DNA from: Ketogulonicigenium vulgare WSH-001
GTDB lineage: Bacteria; Pseudomonadota; Alphaproteobacteria; Rhodobacterales; Rhodobacteraceae
Length of the DNA: 64,000 nucleotides
Assembly (NCBI RefSeq): GCF_000223375.1
Contig: NC_017384.1
Span: 2,505,001-2,569,000 of the forward strand
Reading direction: 5' to 3'
Translations under genes and position numbers: made by a program
The notes under the pieces: model-generated
What the model was told of the DNA's origin: nothing
The model's database searches: none
The model's input: only the letters and a program-made list of their open reading frames with translations
In this document: positions 19,785 through 29,200 of the stretch, one piece after another
Numbering within the stretch: the first letter of the stretch is position 1
How the letters are laid out: each line of letters opens with the position of its first letter

Positions 19785-20750
19785 ATGCTCCGTTCCTTGT
19801 TTCTGGCGGCTGGACTGGCCGTTGCCGCAGCGGCGGCCAGCGCGCAGCCGATCAACCTGCGCTTTGCCGATAGCACGACGGCGGACGCGCCCCGCTCGCG
19901 CGCGCTGGTCGAGATTTTCGCAGCCGAGATTGCGCCCGACTTTACCTTCGAGGGTTATTTCGGCGGCACGCTGTACCGCCAAGGCACCGAGATCGTCGCC
20001 GTGCAGCGCCGCAATCTGGAAATGGCGCTGATGCCGCCCTCGGATTTCGCGGAACAAGTGCCCGAATTCGGCATCCTGACCGCCGCCTATCTGGTGCGCG
20101 ACGCCGATCACATGCGCCGGATTTTCGAAAGCGACGTCGGCGATGAATTCAAGGCGATGGCGCGCGAGCGGATGGGCGTGCATATCCTTGCCCCCGCCTA
20201 TTACGGCACGCGCAACCTGAACCTGCGCGGCACGCGCGCGGTGAACACGCCCGCCGATCTGGCGGGTCTGCGTCTGCGGATGCCGGGCGGCGAGGCGTGG
20301 CAGTTTCTGGGCTCATCGCTGGGCGCGAATCCCACCGCCGTCGCCTATGCCGAAGTTTACACCGCGCTGCAAACCGGCGCGATTGATGGCGAGGATAACC
20401 CGCTGTCCAACAACCGCATTATGAAATTCTATGAGGTCACCGACCAGATCGTGCTGACCGGCCATAATGTCGGCTTTGGTCTGCTGATGATCAACGCGGC
20501 GCTGTTCGACAGCCTGACGCCCACGCAGCAGCAGAGCCTGCAAGACGCCGCGAACAAGGCCTTTGAATGGAGCAATGCCGAATATATCCGCGAAGAATCC
20601 GAGCTTTTGACCTTTTTCGAGGGCGAGGGCATCCGCATTCATACCCCCGATGTTGACGCTTTCCGCGCCTATTCGAACGAGAAATACCTGAACTCGGACT
20701 TTTCGCGCAATTGGCCAGCGGGTCTGCTTGACCGGATCAACGCATTGTAA
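19785..20750 (+). CDS. dctP: TRAP transporter substrate-binding protein DctP (2)
   Basis: 321 residues from ATG 19785, with gagg 6 nt before it; ATG 19773, which overlaps the lactonase stop, is the alternative. Signal peptide MLRSLFLAAGLAVAAAAASA. It is a paralogue of the first DctP: GYFGGTLYRQGTEIVAVQ, GLRLRMPGG and YAEVYTALQTGAIDGEDNP appear in the same places. It has no permease genes of its own, so it probably shares the DctQM encoded 1.4 kb upstream. Its 3' end overlaps the convergent LysR gene by 14 nt. Confidence 0.9.
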   Translation: MLRSLFLAAGLAVAAAAASAQPINLRFADSTTADAPRSRALVEIFAAEIAPDFTFEGYFGGTLYRQGTEIVAVQRRNLEMALMPPSDFAEQVPEFGILTAAYLVRDADHMRRIFESDVGDEFKAMARERMGVHILAPAYYGTRNLNLRGTRAVNTPADLAGLRLRMPGGEAWQFLGSSLGANPTAVAYAEVYTALQTGAIDGEDNPLSNNRIMKFYEVTDQIVLTGHNVGFGLLMINAALFDSLTPTQQQSLQDAANKAFEWSNAEYIREESELLTFFEGEGIRIHTPDVDAFRAYSNEKYLNSDFSRNWPAGLLDRINAL

Positions 20751-21612
20751 CTGCAATGCTTTCAAGCCCCGCCACCGCGGGGTTTGTATTGCGCAAGGCG
20801 GTTAACAGCACGATATCCAGGCGCGGCGGCGCGATCAGGGGAATGGTCGCAATATCGGGCCGGGCGGTGCGGCTGACCGATGCGGGCACCAACGCCACCC
20901 CAAGGCCCGCCGCGACCAGCTGCACGATACTGTGTTGCAGGCCGGGCTCTAGGCCGATGCGGGGCACAAGGCCTGCTTGCAGGAAATATGCCATAACCGC
21001 ATCGCGCAATGCCCCCGCGATATGGGCGGGCGCAAGGATGATGTCCTGATCTTGCAGGTCATGGGCGCAGGCATCGGCGCGGTCCGCCAAAGGGTGGTCC
21101 TTGGGCACAATCAGTTGCAACACATCCGACAGCAGTGGCAGGCGCGTGAGGCCTGTCACATTCGGGCTGGCAAAGGTCAGGCCCGCATCAATCTCGCCTT
21201 GCAGCACATGGCTGGCGATATCGGCGGGGATGATCTCGCGCAGGGTGATCCGCACATCGGGATGGGCGGCGCGGTACTGGCGTACCAGATCGGGCAGGAT
21301 GCTGTCAGCGGCATGCATCATGAAGCCCAGGCGCAGCTCGCCCTTTTGTCCCGCCGCGATCAACCGCGCGTCGCGGCCCGCCTTGTCCAGATCGGCCAGA
21401 ATGCGGCGCGCGTCTTGCAGGAAATGCACGCCCGCCGCCGTCAGGCGCACATGGCGCGAATTGCGCGCGACCAATTGCGCCCCAAGGCTGGCCTCGAGCT
21501 GCGCGATCTGGCGGCTAAAGGGCGGCTGGGTCATGTTCATACGTGCGGCGGCATGACCAAAGTGCAGCGTCTCGGCCAAGGCGATGAAATAATGCAGGTG
21601 GCGGCTGTCCAT
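20737..21612 (-). CDS. LysR-family transcriptional regulator
   Basis: 291 residues from ATG 21612 (MDSRHLHYFIALAETL), preceded by aggg; an upstream in-frame start at 21636 has no support. N-terminal winged helix with the LysR recognition part NMTQPPFSRQIAQLE, then a periplasmic-binding-like effector domain. It is divergent from the AEC transporter gene, the usual arrangement of a LysR protein with its target. Confidence 0.9.
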   Translation of the reverse strand: MDSRHLHYFIALAETLHFGHAAARMNMTQPPFSRQIAQLEASLGAQLVARNSRHVRLTAAGVHFLQDARRILADLDKAGRDARLIAAGQKGELRLGFMMHAADSILPDLVRQYRAAHPDVRITLREIIPADIASHVLQGEIDAGLTFASPNVTGLTRLPLLSDVLQLIVPKDHPLADRADACAHDLQDQDIILAPAHIAGALRDAVMAYFLQAGLVPRIGLEPGLQHSIVQLVAAGLGVALVPASVSRTARPDIATIPLIAPPRLDIVLLTALRNTNPAVAGLESIAVTMR

Positions 21613-21707
21613 TGATACCCTGAAAGCATGGATCATGTCTGATCTTTGGATTGGATTGTATCAGTGCCGGGGCGTAGGAGAAGCCTGTCTTTTCCACGAG
21701 GCTCGCC

Positions 21708-22638
21708 ATGCTGTCCAATCTGTCTGTCGTCTTGCCAATCTTTGCGCTGATTCTGGCGGGGTTTATGGCGCGCCGCACGGGGGCGTTGGGCCCCAATGCC
21801 ACGCGCGAGGTGAACCGGCTGGTGGTCTATCTGGCTCTGCCCGCGCTGCTGTTCGATATTATGGCGACGGCGGATCTGGCGGCGGTCTGGCGCCCGGGTT
21901 TTATTGCCGCCTTCAGCATTGGCTGTGCGGTGGTGTTCGGCCTGACGCTGATGCTGCGGATGCGGGCGGGTGCGCCGCTGGCGGATGCGGCGATTGATGG
22001 GCTGAACGCCAGCTATGCCAATACGGGATTCGTCGGCTTTCCGCTGGCCTTGGCCGTCATCGGCGCAGGCGATGGCCCCGACGCTGGTCGCAACGATTTT
22101 GACCGTATCTGTGCTGTTCGCGGTTGCGATCATCTTGATCGAGATCGCCTTGCAAACCGGTGGAAGTCGGCGCGCAATATTTGCCCGGACGGGGCTGTCG
22201 CTGGTCAAAAACCCGCTGCTGATCGCGCCGGTTCTGGGCCTTGTGTTCATGTGCGCGGGCTGGACATTGCCGCAGCCCGCCGATGCGTTTTTGAAACTGC
22301 TGGGCGGCGCCGCCTCGCCCTGTGCGCTGATCGCGCTGGGCCTGTTTTTGGCGGGCAGTGCGGGGCAAAAGCCACCGCAGGGGGCGGGCGTCGAATGGGG
22401 CCTGATCGCCGCCAAGCTGATTGGCCAGCCGCTGGTCACCTGGGGGGCGGCGATGGCCTTGGGCCTTGGCGCGCAAGAGGCGTTTCTGGTCACCCTGCTA
22501 TCTGCACTGCCGACCGGCACGGGCCCTTTTATGTTGGCGGAATTTTACGGCCGCAATGGATTGCTGACCGGGCGTGTCGTGCTGAAAACAACCCTTCTTT
22601 CAATTGTTACAATCGCGGCACTGTTGGCGCTGGGCTAG
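21708..22638 (+). pseudogene. AEC-family (auxin efflux carrier-like) transporter, frameshifted
   Basis: Two frames together make one 310-residue AEC permease, the family's usual length. The first (from ATG 21708) encodes helices 1-4 up to GFPLALAVIGAG; the second, shifted by +1, continues with MAPTLVATILTVSVLFAVAII through the C-terminal VVLKTTLLSIVTIAALLALG and stops at 22638. The break is at about 22068-22080, consistent with one extra base in ggcgatggcc. The original frame would run on to 22673 with unrelated residues. It could be a true pseudogene or a sequencing error. The divergent LysR regulator looks intact. Confidence 0.85.
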
Positions 22639-22699
22639 CGCCGGGCAGGGTAAATCAGCGGATTTTAAGGTGATTTTCAGCTGCCCTATGGGAAGTTTC

Positions 22700-22728
22700 G
22701 TTTCACGAAACTGTCACGAACGCGTCAT
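22700..22728 (+). promoter_or_regulatory. Pho box (PhoB operator), three 11-bp units
   Basis: Three heptamers at exact 11-bp spacing: GTTTCAC (22700-22706), CTGTCAC (22711-22717), GCGTCAT (22722-22728), separated by gaaa and gaac. The consensus half-site is CTGTCAT with 4-bp spacers. The array lies about 70 nt upstream of the alkaline phosphatase start, exactly where PhoB activates transcription. Confidence 0.85.
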
Positions 22729-22798
22729 CTTTCTGTTCTGATCGCCGCTTTAAAGGTCGCGCAGATGCAACCGCATCCCGATCTTTAAAGGAACCGCG

Positions 22799-24232
22799 AT
22801 GAAAACGATCAAAGCCCTTCCGCTCGCCCTGCTGGCTAGCACTGCCTTTGTGGCGCCCGCCCTTGCGCAAGAGCAAGCCAAGAACATCATCCTGCTGATC
22901 ACCGACGGCGCCGGCCCTGAAAGCTGGAGCGCCGGCACCTATTATCGTTTTGGTGCACTGGGTCACGAAGTCTATGACGGCTTTGACCTGAAAGCCTATA
23001 TGGCGACGCATCCGCTGAACACCTCGTCCGAGCCGACCTTTTCGGACGAAGGCACCGTGACGTTCGACCCGGCTGAACTGTGGACCGACACCGCCGTCGA
23101 CACCGTTTATGAAGGCGCGCTGGGCAACTACGCTGGCTACTTCTCGGGCTATGACTATGCCCGCGCTGATTATACCGACTCGGCTGCTGCTGCGACCGCT
23201 ATCGCTTCGGGCCAAAAGTCGTACAACAACTCGATCAACTGGTCGAACAACGGCGAATCGCTGCGTCACATCGGCGAATATGTCGTCGACTCGGGCCGCG
23301 CGCTGGGCGTCGTCTCGTCGGTTCAAATGAGCCACGCCACCCCCGCAGGTTTCCTGGCCCATAACGTGTCGCGTAACGACTATGCGGCGATCGGTGCTGA
23401 AATCGTTGAATCGGGTCTGGCCACTGTCGTCATGGGCGCCGGTCACCCGCTGTTCGACGCCGCCGGCCAAGCTGTCGCTACCCCGTCGGACAACGCCTAC
23501 CGCTATGTCGGTGGCCGCGATGTCTGGGACCGTCTGGTTGCTGGCGAGACCGCCTACCAACTGATCGAGACCAAAGACGACTTCGAAGCGCTGGCAAACG
23601 GCGATCTGGCCCTGACCGGCGATAAAGTGTTCGGTCTGGTGCAGAACTCGGCCACGCTGCAGTTCAACCGTCCGGGCGTTGGCCTTGGCGACTGGCTGGA
23701 AAACTCGCCCGACCTGCCGACCATGACCCGCGCCGCGCTGAACGTGCTGGCCGCTGACGAAGACGGCTTCTTCTTGATGGTCGAAGGCGGCGCTGTTGAC
23801 TGGGCGGCCCACGCCAACAACCTGCCGCGTCTGATCGAAGAGCAAATCGATTTCAACATGGCTGTCGAAGCTGCGGCTGAATGGGTCGAGGCGAATTCGT
23901 CGTGGGAAGAAACGATGATCATCGTCACCACCGACCACGGCAACGGCCTGCTGCAAGGCCCGCTGTCGGACACCGTCGCCTACCAGCCGATCGTGAACCA
24001 AGGCCAAGGCGCAATGCCGCTGGTGCGCTGGCACTCGGACACCCACACCCGCGAGCTGGTGCCGGTCTTCGCCCATGGTGCAGGTTCGGAATACTTCCGC
24101 AGTATCGCGGCCGAGGAAACTGGTCTGTCGCGCTATACCACTGATGCGGCTTCGCAAATCTGGTTCGACAACACCGATATCTTCCGCGGCGCACTGACCG
24201 CCATGGGTATCGACGAAGTCGCGGCCCAGTAA
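22799..24232 (+). CDS. phoA: Periplasmic alkaline phosphatase
   Basis: 477 residues with a Sec signal peptide ending ALA at 23. Belongs to the PhoA-type zinc/magnesium phosphomonoesterases. The nucleophile is Ser128 in YTDSAAAATA. Metal ligands are seen as ITDGAG (Asp36), EGGAVDWAAHANN, TTDHGNG and the late WHSDTHT His. It releases phosphate from organic esters in the periplasm. A three-unit Pho box precedes it. Codon use differs from its neighbours, with many GCT and CGT codons, as in very highly expressed genes. Confidence 0.93.
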   Translation: MKTIKALPLALLASTAFVAPALAQEQAKNIILLITDGAGPESWSAGTYYRFGALGHEVYDGFDLKAYMATHPLNTSSEPTFSDEGTVTFDPAELWTDTAVDTVYEGALGNYAGYFSGYDYARADYTDSAAAATAIASGQKSYNNSINWSNNGESLRHIGEYVVDSGRALGVVSSVQMSHATPAGFLAHNVSRNDYAAIGAEIVESGLATVVMGAGHPLFDAAGQAVATPSDNAYRYVGGRDVWDRLVAGETAYQLIETKDDFEALANGDLALTGDKVFGLVQNSATLQFNRPGVGLGDWLENSPDLPTMTRAALNVLAADEDGFFLMVEGGAVDWAAHANNLPRLIEEQIDFNMAVEAAAEWVEANSSWEETMIIVTTDHGNGLLQGPLSDTVAYQPIVNQGQGAMPLVRWHSDTHTRELVPVFAHGAGSEYFRSIAAEETGLSRYTTDAASQIWFDNTDIFRGALTAMGIDEVAAQ

Positions 24233-24248
24233 CCCGCAGATACCAACC

Positions 24249-24273
24249 AAAGGGGGCGGCGCGCTGCCCCTTT
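24249..24273 (+). terminator. Weak hairpin after the phosphatase gene
   Basis: Inverted repeat aaagggg/ccccttt 17 nt after the stop codon, without a T run. It may attenuate read-through into the next gene rather than stop it. Confidence 0.4.
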
Positions 24274-24297
24274 ACGGCGTTTAGCCCTGGGATTGTG

Positions 24298-24768
24298 ATG
24301 ACGCTTATTTCTCGACGCTTATTTCTCGCGGGGGTTACCGCTTCGGTTGCAGGCCTGCCTGCGCTGGCGCAGATCCGCGAGACATTCCTTACACTCACCC
24401 CCGCTGGGGCGGTCGCAGAAGTGACCCGCGCCCAGCGCGAGGGTGAGATTTTAACCGTGACGGCGCGCTTTACCGCGTTCGAGCCTGATTATGCAGGCGA
24501 AGTGATTTACGAGAACTTGACCCCGTCCGAGGTCATCCAAGGTGTCTATCTGAAAACCGGCGACCGTGATTTCGGCGTCTGGAGCGAAGGCGGCACGCTG
24601 CAACTGCCCGATGCGCTGCATCTGGCCCCCCATTCCGGCGGCCCGAACCCCGAGATTGTCGGGGAATGGACCGCTGTCTTTATTGCGCCGACGCTGGATG
24701 TGCGCGAGATTACCCTGCTGCTGCCCGGCATGTTGCCCATTGGGCATTTCATCATCCGCGACCGCTAG
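24298..24768 (+). CDS. Small exported protein of unknown function
   Basis: 156 residues from ATG 24298. The N-terminus TLISRRLFLAGVTASVAGLPALAQ is a signal peptide with twin arginines, so Tat export is possible. The mature part is mostly beta (EVTRAQREGEILTVTARF, EVIYENLTPSEVIQGVYLKTGD), resembling a small immunoglobulin-like or lipocalin-like sandwich; no family is recognised. It sits 65 nt after the phosphatase and 9 nt before the next gene, so it heads or belongs to the MoxR/VWA operon. Confidence 0.7.
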   Translation: MTLISRRLFLAGVTASVAGLPALAQIRETFLTLTPAGAVAEVTRAQREGEILTVTARFTAFEPDYAGEVIYENLTPSEVIQGVYLKTGDRDFGVWSEGGTLQLPDALHLAPHSGGPNPEIVGEWTAVFIAPTLDVREITLLLPGMLPIGHFIIRDR

Positions 24769-24777
24769 GGGCGGATG

Positions 24778-26208
24778 ATGGCGGCGGTGATCAACGCTGA
24801 GGGTGAGATCGCCGCCCTTTTCGCGCCCTATCTGGCGCATGATCGCAACCGCCGCCTGCGCGCCGCGCTGCTGATCGGGGCAACTGCGGCCCTGATCGCG
24901 GCGCTGATTGCGTGGTTTTTTGGCCTTGTCCCCGCGATGATCTGGGGCGTGGCCATCGCGGCTTTTGCGCTGGTTGTGCTGGCGGCTTGGGTTTGGTTGC
25001 GGCGCGATGCGCCAACCGCGTTACATCTGGCCCGTGATTTCGACCGTGCGCTGGGCCGTGCGGCCACCCTTGCGACGGGGCTGGAGCATGAGGCCCGCGC
25101 CGGCGCGCAGACATTATTCACCCGCCGCGTCCATGCCGAGGCACTGGCCCTCGCGCCGCGTTTTCCGTTGATTTTCAAATCAGTCGTATCGCCCGCCCTT
25201 CATGTGCAGCGCCGGGCTGCGGTTGCCTTGGCCATTGTCGCGCCCGTTGCGCTGTTGATCCTGATCAGCCCGCGCGCGCAGGCTGTCGCGCCGCCACCCT
25301 TGGCGAATGCCGCGGCTTTGGCGGCGCGTGTTGCGGATGAGGCCGCGCGGCGCGGCGATGCGGGGCTGCAGTCCCTTGCGCAGCAGATGGATGATCTGGT
25401 GCGCCAGATTGCGGCGGGCACAGCGGGGCCAGAGGCGTCGCAGCAGGTGCAAGCCTTGGGCGCTGCGATCAACCGCGCGCTGGGCGGCACGGCGGATGGC
25501 GATCCGGGCATTGCGGTCAGTCGCACGCTGGCGCAGCAACGCCTGGCCGATTGGGCCGGGCAAGAGATGACATTTTCCGCCAATGCGCCGCCGCCCGCCA
25601 CCCGCGCCGCGCCGCGCGTCACAACCGATCTTGCCGCGCGCGGCGGCGCTACAGCGGGCGAGGGTGAGCGCAGCCGACCCAATCGCCTTGATGCGTCGCT
25701 AGAGGTGGATGCGTTGGATTTGACCACCGCCGATCAGGCACAGGACAGCCGCAGCGCATCTGCGCCCGGCCAATCCACCTTTATCCCGCCGCAATTGCGT
25801 GAGGGCGCGCCGCAGCCCGGTTTGGCGATTGATATGGCTGGGGCAGGGGATGCGCCGCGTCAGGAAAGTATGCAGGCCACAGGCGGCGGGGGTGGAGCCG
25901 CACCGCCGGGTGCGCCGCCACCCCCGCCGCCTGCCGCAACCGGGCAATCACTGGCGATTATCTATTCGGGCATCACGCCGCGCGATACGCCGGTGCATTA
26001 CCTGACCGCCGCCGACCGCGCGGCAGGTGATTATGCCGATGTCACGGTGGGCGGGCTGCCTGCCTATGCGCGCCAGACCCTGCCCCCCGCGCAGCGACAG
26101 GGCTTTGATGCCGCCGATGCACGGGCTGCAGCGCGATTTTTCGCGCGCGGACAAGAAGCAATGGGGCCAGAAACACTGGGCCCAGAGAAACTGGGGGCAA
26201 CAGAATGA
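24778..26208 (+). CDS. Membrane protein with coiled, Pro-rich C-terminus (DUF4175-like)
   Basis: 476 residues, no recognised function. Two closely spaced membrane helices at about 30-70 (LLIGATAALIAALIAWFFG and IWGVAIAAFALVVLAAWVW), a third near 145-165, then a helical Gln-rich region (LQSLAQQMDDLVRQIAAG) and a low-complexity Gly/Pro stretch near 370-385. This fits the DUF4175-like proteins that accompany MoxR/VWA operons. ATG 24778 is preferred to 24775 because of agggg 6 nt upstream. The stop overlaps the next start (ATGA). Confidence 0.7.
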   Translation: MAAVINAEGEIAALFAPYLAHDRNRRLRAALLIGATAALIAALIAWFFGLVPAMIWGVAIAAFALVVLAAWVWLRRDAPTALHLARDFDRALGRAATLATGLEHEARAGAQTLFTRRVHAEALALAPRFPLIFKSVVSPALHVQRRAAVALAIVAPVALLILISPRAQAVAPPPLANAAALAARVADEAARRGDAGLQSLAQQMDDLVRQIAAGTAGPEASQQVQALGAAINRALGGTADGDPGIAVSRTLAQQRLADWAGQEMTFSANAPPPATRAAPRVTTDLAARGGATAGEGERSRPNRLDASLEVDALDLTTADQAQDSRSASAPGQSTFIPPQLREGAPQPGLAIDMAGAGDAPRQESMQATGGGGGAAPPGAPPPPPPAATGQSLAIIYSGITPRDTPVHYLTAADRAAGDYADVTVGGLPAYARQTLPPAQRQGFDAADARAAARFFARGQEAMGPETLGPEKLGATE

Positions 26209-29200
26209 GCTTTCTGCATCCCCTAGCGCTGTTGCTGAGTATTCCGGCGATTGCGATTACTCTGCTGCATGGCCGGCGGCAACGGCGGGTGACCGTTTCG
26301 GGGCTTGGGTTGTGGCAGGCGTTGGCGGGAACGCAGCAGGCGGTGAGTCCGGCGCGTGTCTGGCCGCGTCCCAGTTGGGCGCTGTTCTGGCAGATCGTGG
26401 CGCTGCTGGCACTGGTGCTGGCGCTGGCGCGGCCCTTTTGGGGGCAGGTGGCGGGTGATCAGCATTGGCTCGTGATCGCCGATGACAGCGCCCTGACGGC
26501 GCGGGATGATCTGGCGGGCGCGCTGGCGCGTCTGGATCACGCGATCCCGGCGGGGCGGCAGGTTTCCGTCATCACGACAGATAGCGCAGCCTTGCCGCTG
26601 ATTGTGCAGCAATCCGCGCGGGCCGGTCTGCTGGCGGGCCTTGCGCCCCAGCAGGGCGAGGGCAATCCCGATTGGGCGGGCGCCTTTGCACTGGCGCAGC
26701 GGTTGGACCCGGGCCGGATTGTCATCCTCAGCACACACGCCCCTACAGGTGCGCCAGATGGCGCGTCACATATCCCGCTGGCCGCGCATGAAAATAACGC
26801 AGCCCCCGCGCCAGAGTTCCGCTTTGCGCCTCCCACCTTTGCTGCCGCAGATCCAATGTGGCACGCGGCTTTTGCCGCCTATGGGGCGGTGCCAGCCGAT
26901 GCGGCGGATGTCGCGCTGTTGCGGGGGCGCGACGATCCGGCGCGGGGCGGGCTGCGGCTTATCCTGCCCGAGGGTGTCCGCCCGGGCCCGCATCACATCA
27001 CCTATTGGCAGGACCACCACCCGCTGCTGCGCGGGATCGACTGGCCCGCACTGGTGCTGGATACCGCCGCGCCTTTCACGCCCGCTGCGGATGAGATCAC
27101 GCTGCTGGCCAATGACCAAGGCGCGCTGATGGCCGCGGGCCCGCGCCACCTGCGGCTAGGGTTTGATCCGGCGCAGTCCAATATGGCCGAGACATTGCCG
27201 CTGCTGCTGGCGGGCCGTGTGCTGGATTGGGCCGGGTTGTCGGGGGCGCGCCACTGTCTGATCGGACAGTCCTGTGCCATGGCGCGCGCGCTGATCGGGC
27301 AGGTGCTGACCTCTGCGGACGGCCAACAGATGCCAGTCGATGCGCCGTGGGTCATCGCCAAACAGGCGGGGGTCTATGGGTTTGAGGGCCGCGCCGTGTT
27401 GCAGATCAGCCCCGCGCCGCTGGTCGCCCCGATCGCGGCAGAGCTGCCGGTGCTGCGCTTTCCTCTTGATTTGACCGCATGGTTTTTAGGCCTGGCAGCG
27501 CTGGCGCTGGTGGCCGAGGGCTGGCTTGCCCGCCGCGCGGGCGCGGGGCGCGGGTTGTTGATTTGGCGCGGCGCGGCGCTGGGCGCGGTTGCCTTGTCCG
27601 CCGCTTGGCCCGTGTTGCCGCTGCCCCGCATGGCACCCAGCACGGCAGAGCTGACCAGCAGCGATCCGATGGCGCTGCATTTGGCCGCCGCCGCGATGCC
27701 CCATGGCGGCGCGCTGCGACTCACCACTCGTGCGCTGCCCGATGATCTGGCGCAGCCCTTGGCGCGTCTGGCGGCAAGCGGCGTCACCGTCGATATCGCC
27801 GCGCCCGAGCCGCCGGCGGGGGATGTCGCCCTGACCGCAGCCTATCTGCCCCAGGTGATCTATGCCGGTGATCAGGTGGTTGCGCGCCTTGGCATAACGG
27901 CGCAGCGGGCGACGCAGGCGACGCTGACCCTGACAGCGGGCGAACAGCAGATCAGCACAATGGTGGATGTGCAGCTTGGCGCGAACCGGGTCGATCTGCC
28001 GCTGGCCATGGCTGACACTGGCGCTGTCGATGTGGTGATTGAGCTGCAGGCGGTTGGTGATCCCGCACCCGATAACAACCGGCTGGTTCTGCCGCGCGAC
28101 ACTCTAGCGGCGCCCCGTATCGCGGTTGTTGCGCAAGATGATGGCCCGCGCGACGCCGTTGCAGGGATGCTGATTGACCAGGGGTTCGATGCGATCCCCC
28201 TGACCCCCGGCCGTGTGCCCGTGAACCCGGATATCTGGGATCGCTATGACGCGGCGCTGCTGCTGGACCTGCCCGCGATTGCGCTGGAAATGCGCCAGTC
28301 TGAATTGCTGGCGTCCCGGGTGCAGGATCACGGGCTGGGGCTGGTCATCGCGGGCGGCCCGCATAGTTTCGGCCCCGGCGGCTATCTGGAGACTCCGCTG
28401 GAAACGCTCTCGCCGCTGTCAGCGCGCCTGCCGCATGAGGGGCCGGGGATCGCGATGGTGTTTGTCCTCGACCGCTCGGGCAGTATGAGCCAGACGGTGG
28501 GTGATGTGACGCGCCTTGATGTGGCGAAACAGGCGGTCAGCGCAGCCGCGAACCTGCTGGACCCGCAGACCGGCAGCCTTGGCGTTGTGATGTTCGGATC
28601 AGAGGCCGAGGTTGCGCTGCCGCTGGGACCGCTGCCCGATGCGGCGGGGATCGCCGCCGCGCTGGGCCATCTGCAACCGGGGGGCGGCACGAATATCTAT
28701 CCTGGCCTGCAACTGGCGTTTCAGGCGCTGCGGGCCTCGGACGCCGATGCGCGCCATATCGTGGTGATGACTGACGGGATGAGCGATGAGGCCGATTTCC
28801 CCGGATTGCTGGCCGCCATTCGCGCGGAGGGGATTACGGTCTCGTCCGTCGCCATCGGCTCGACATCCGAGACCAGCATTGCCGAGGATATCGCTCTGCT
28901 GGGCGGCGGGCGGTTCCACAATACGCGCGATTTCGGGGCGCTGCCCTCGATCCTTGCGCAAGAGGCGCTGATGCTGCGCGGCGCGGTGATCGAGGAGGGG
29001 CAGTTCCCCGTCATGGCCGAGGCCGCGGTTCCCTATACGCCCGGCCCGATCAGCGGGTTGGTGCGGACGCGTCTAAAGGATGAGGCGACGCCCTTGCTGT
29101 CAGCCGCTTTGCCCGATGGCACCGCCCTGCCGCTGCTGGCGCGATGGCACTATGGACAGGGGCAGGTTGTCGCGCTGGCGACGGCGATGACCGGACGGTG

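Noticed and set aside
22703..24250. 515-codon minus-strand frame opposite phoA
   Set aside because: Shadow frame caused by the strong codon bias of phoA; no domain or start signal.
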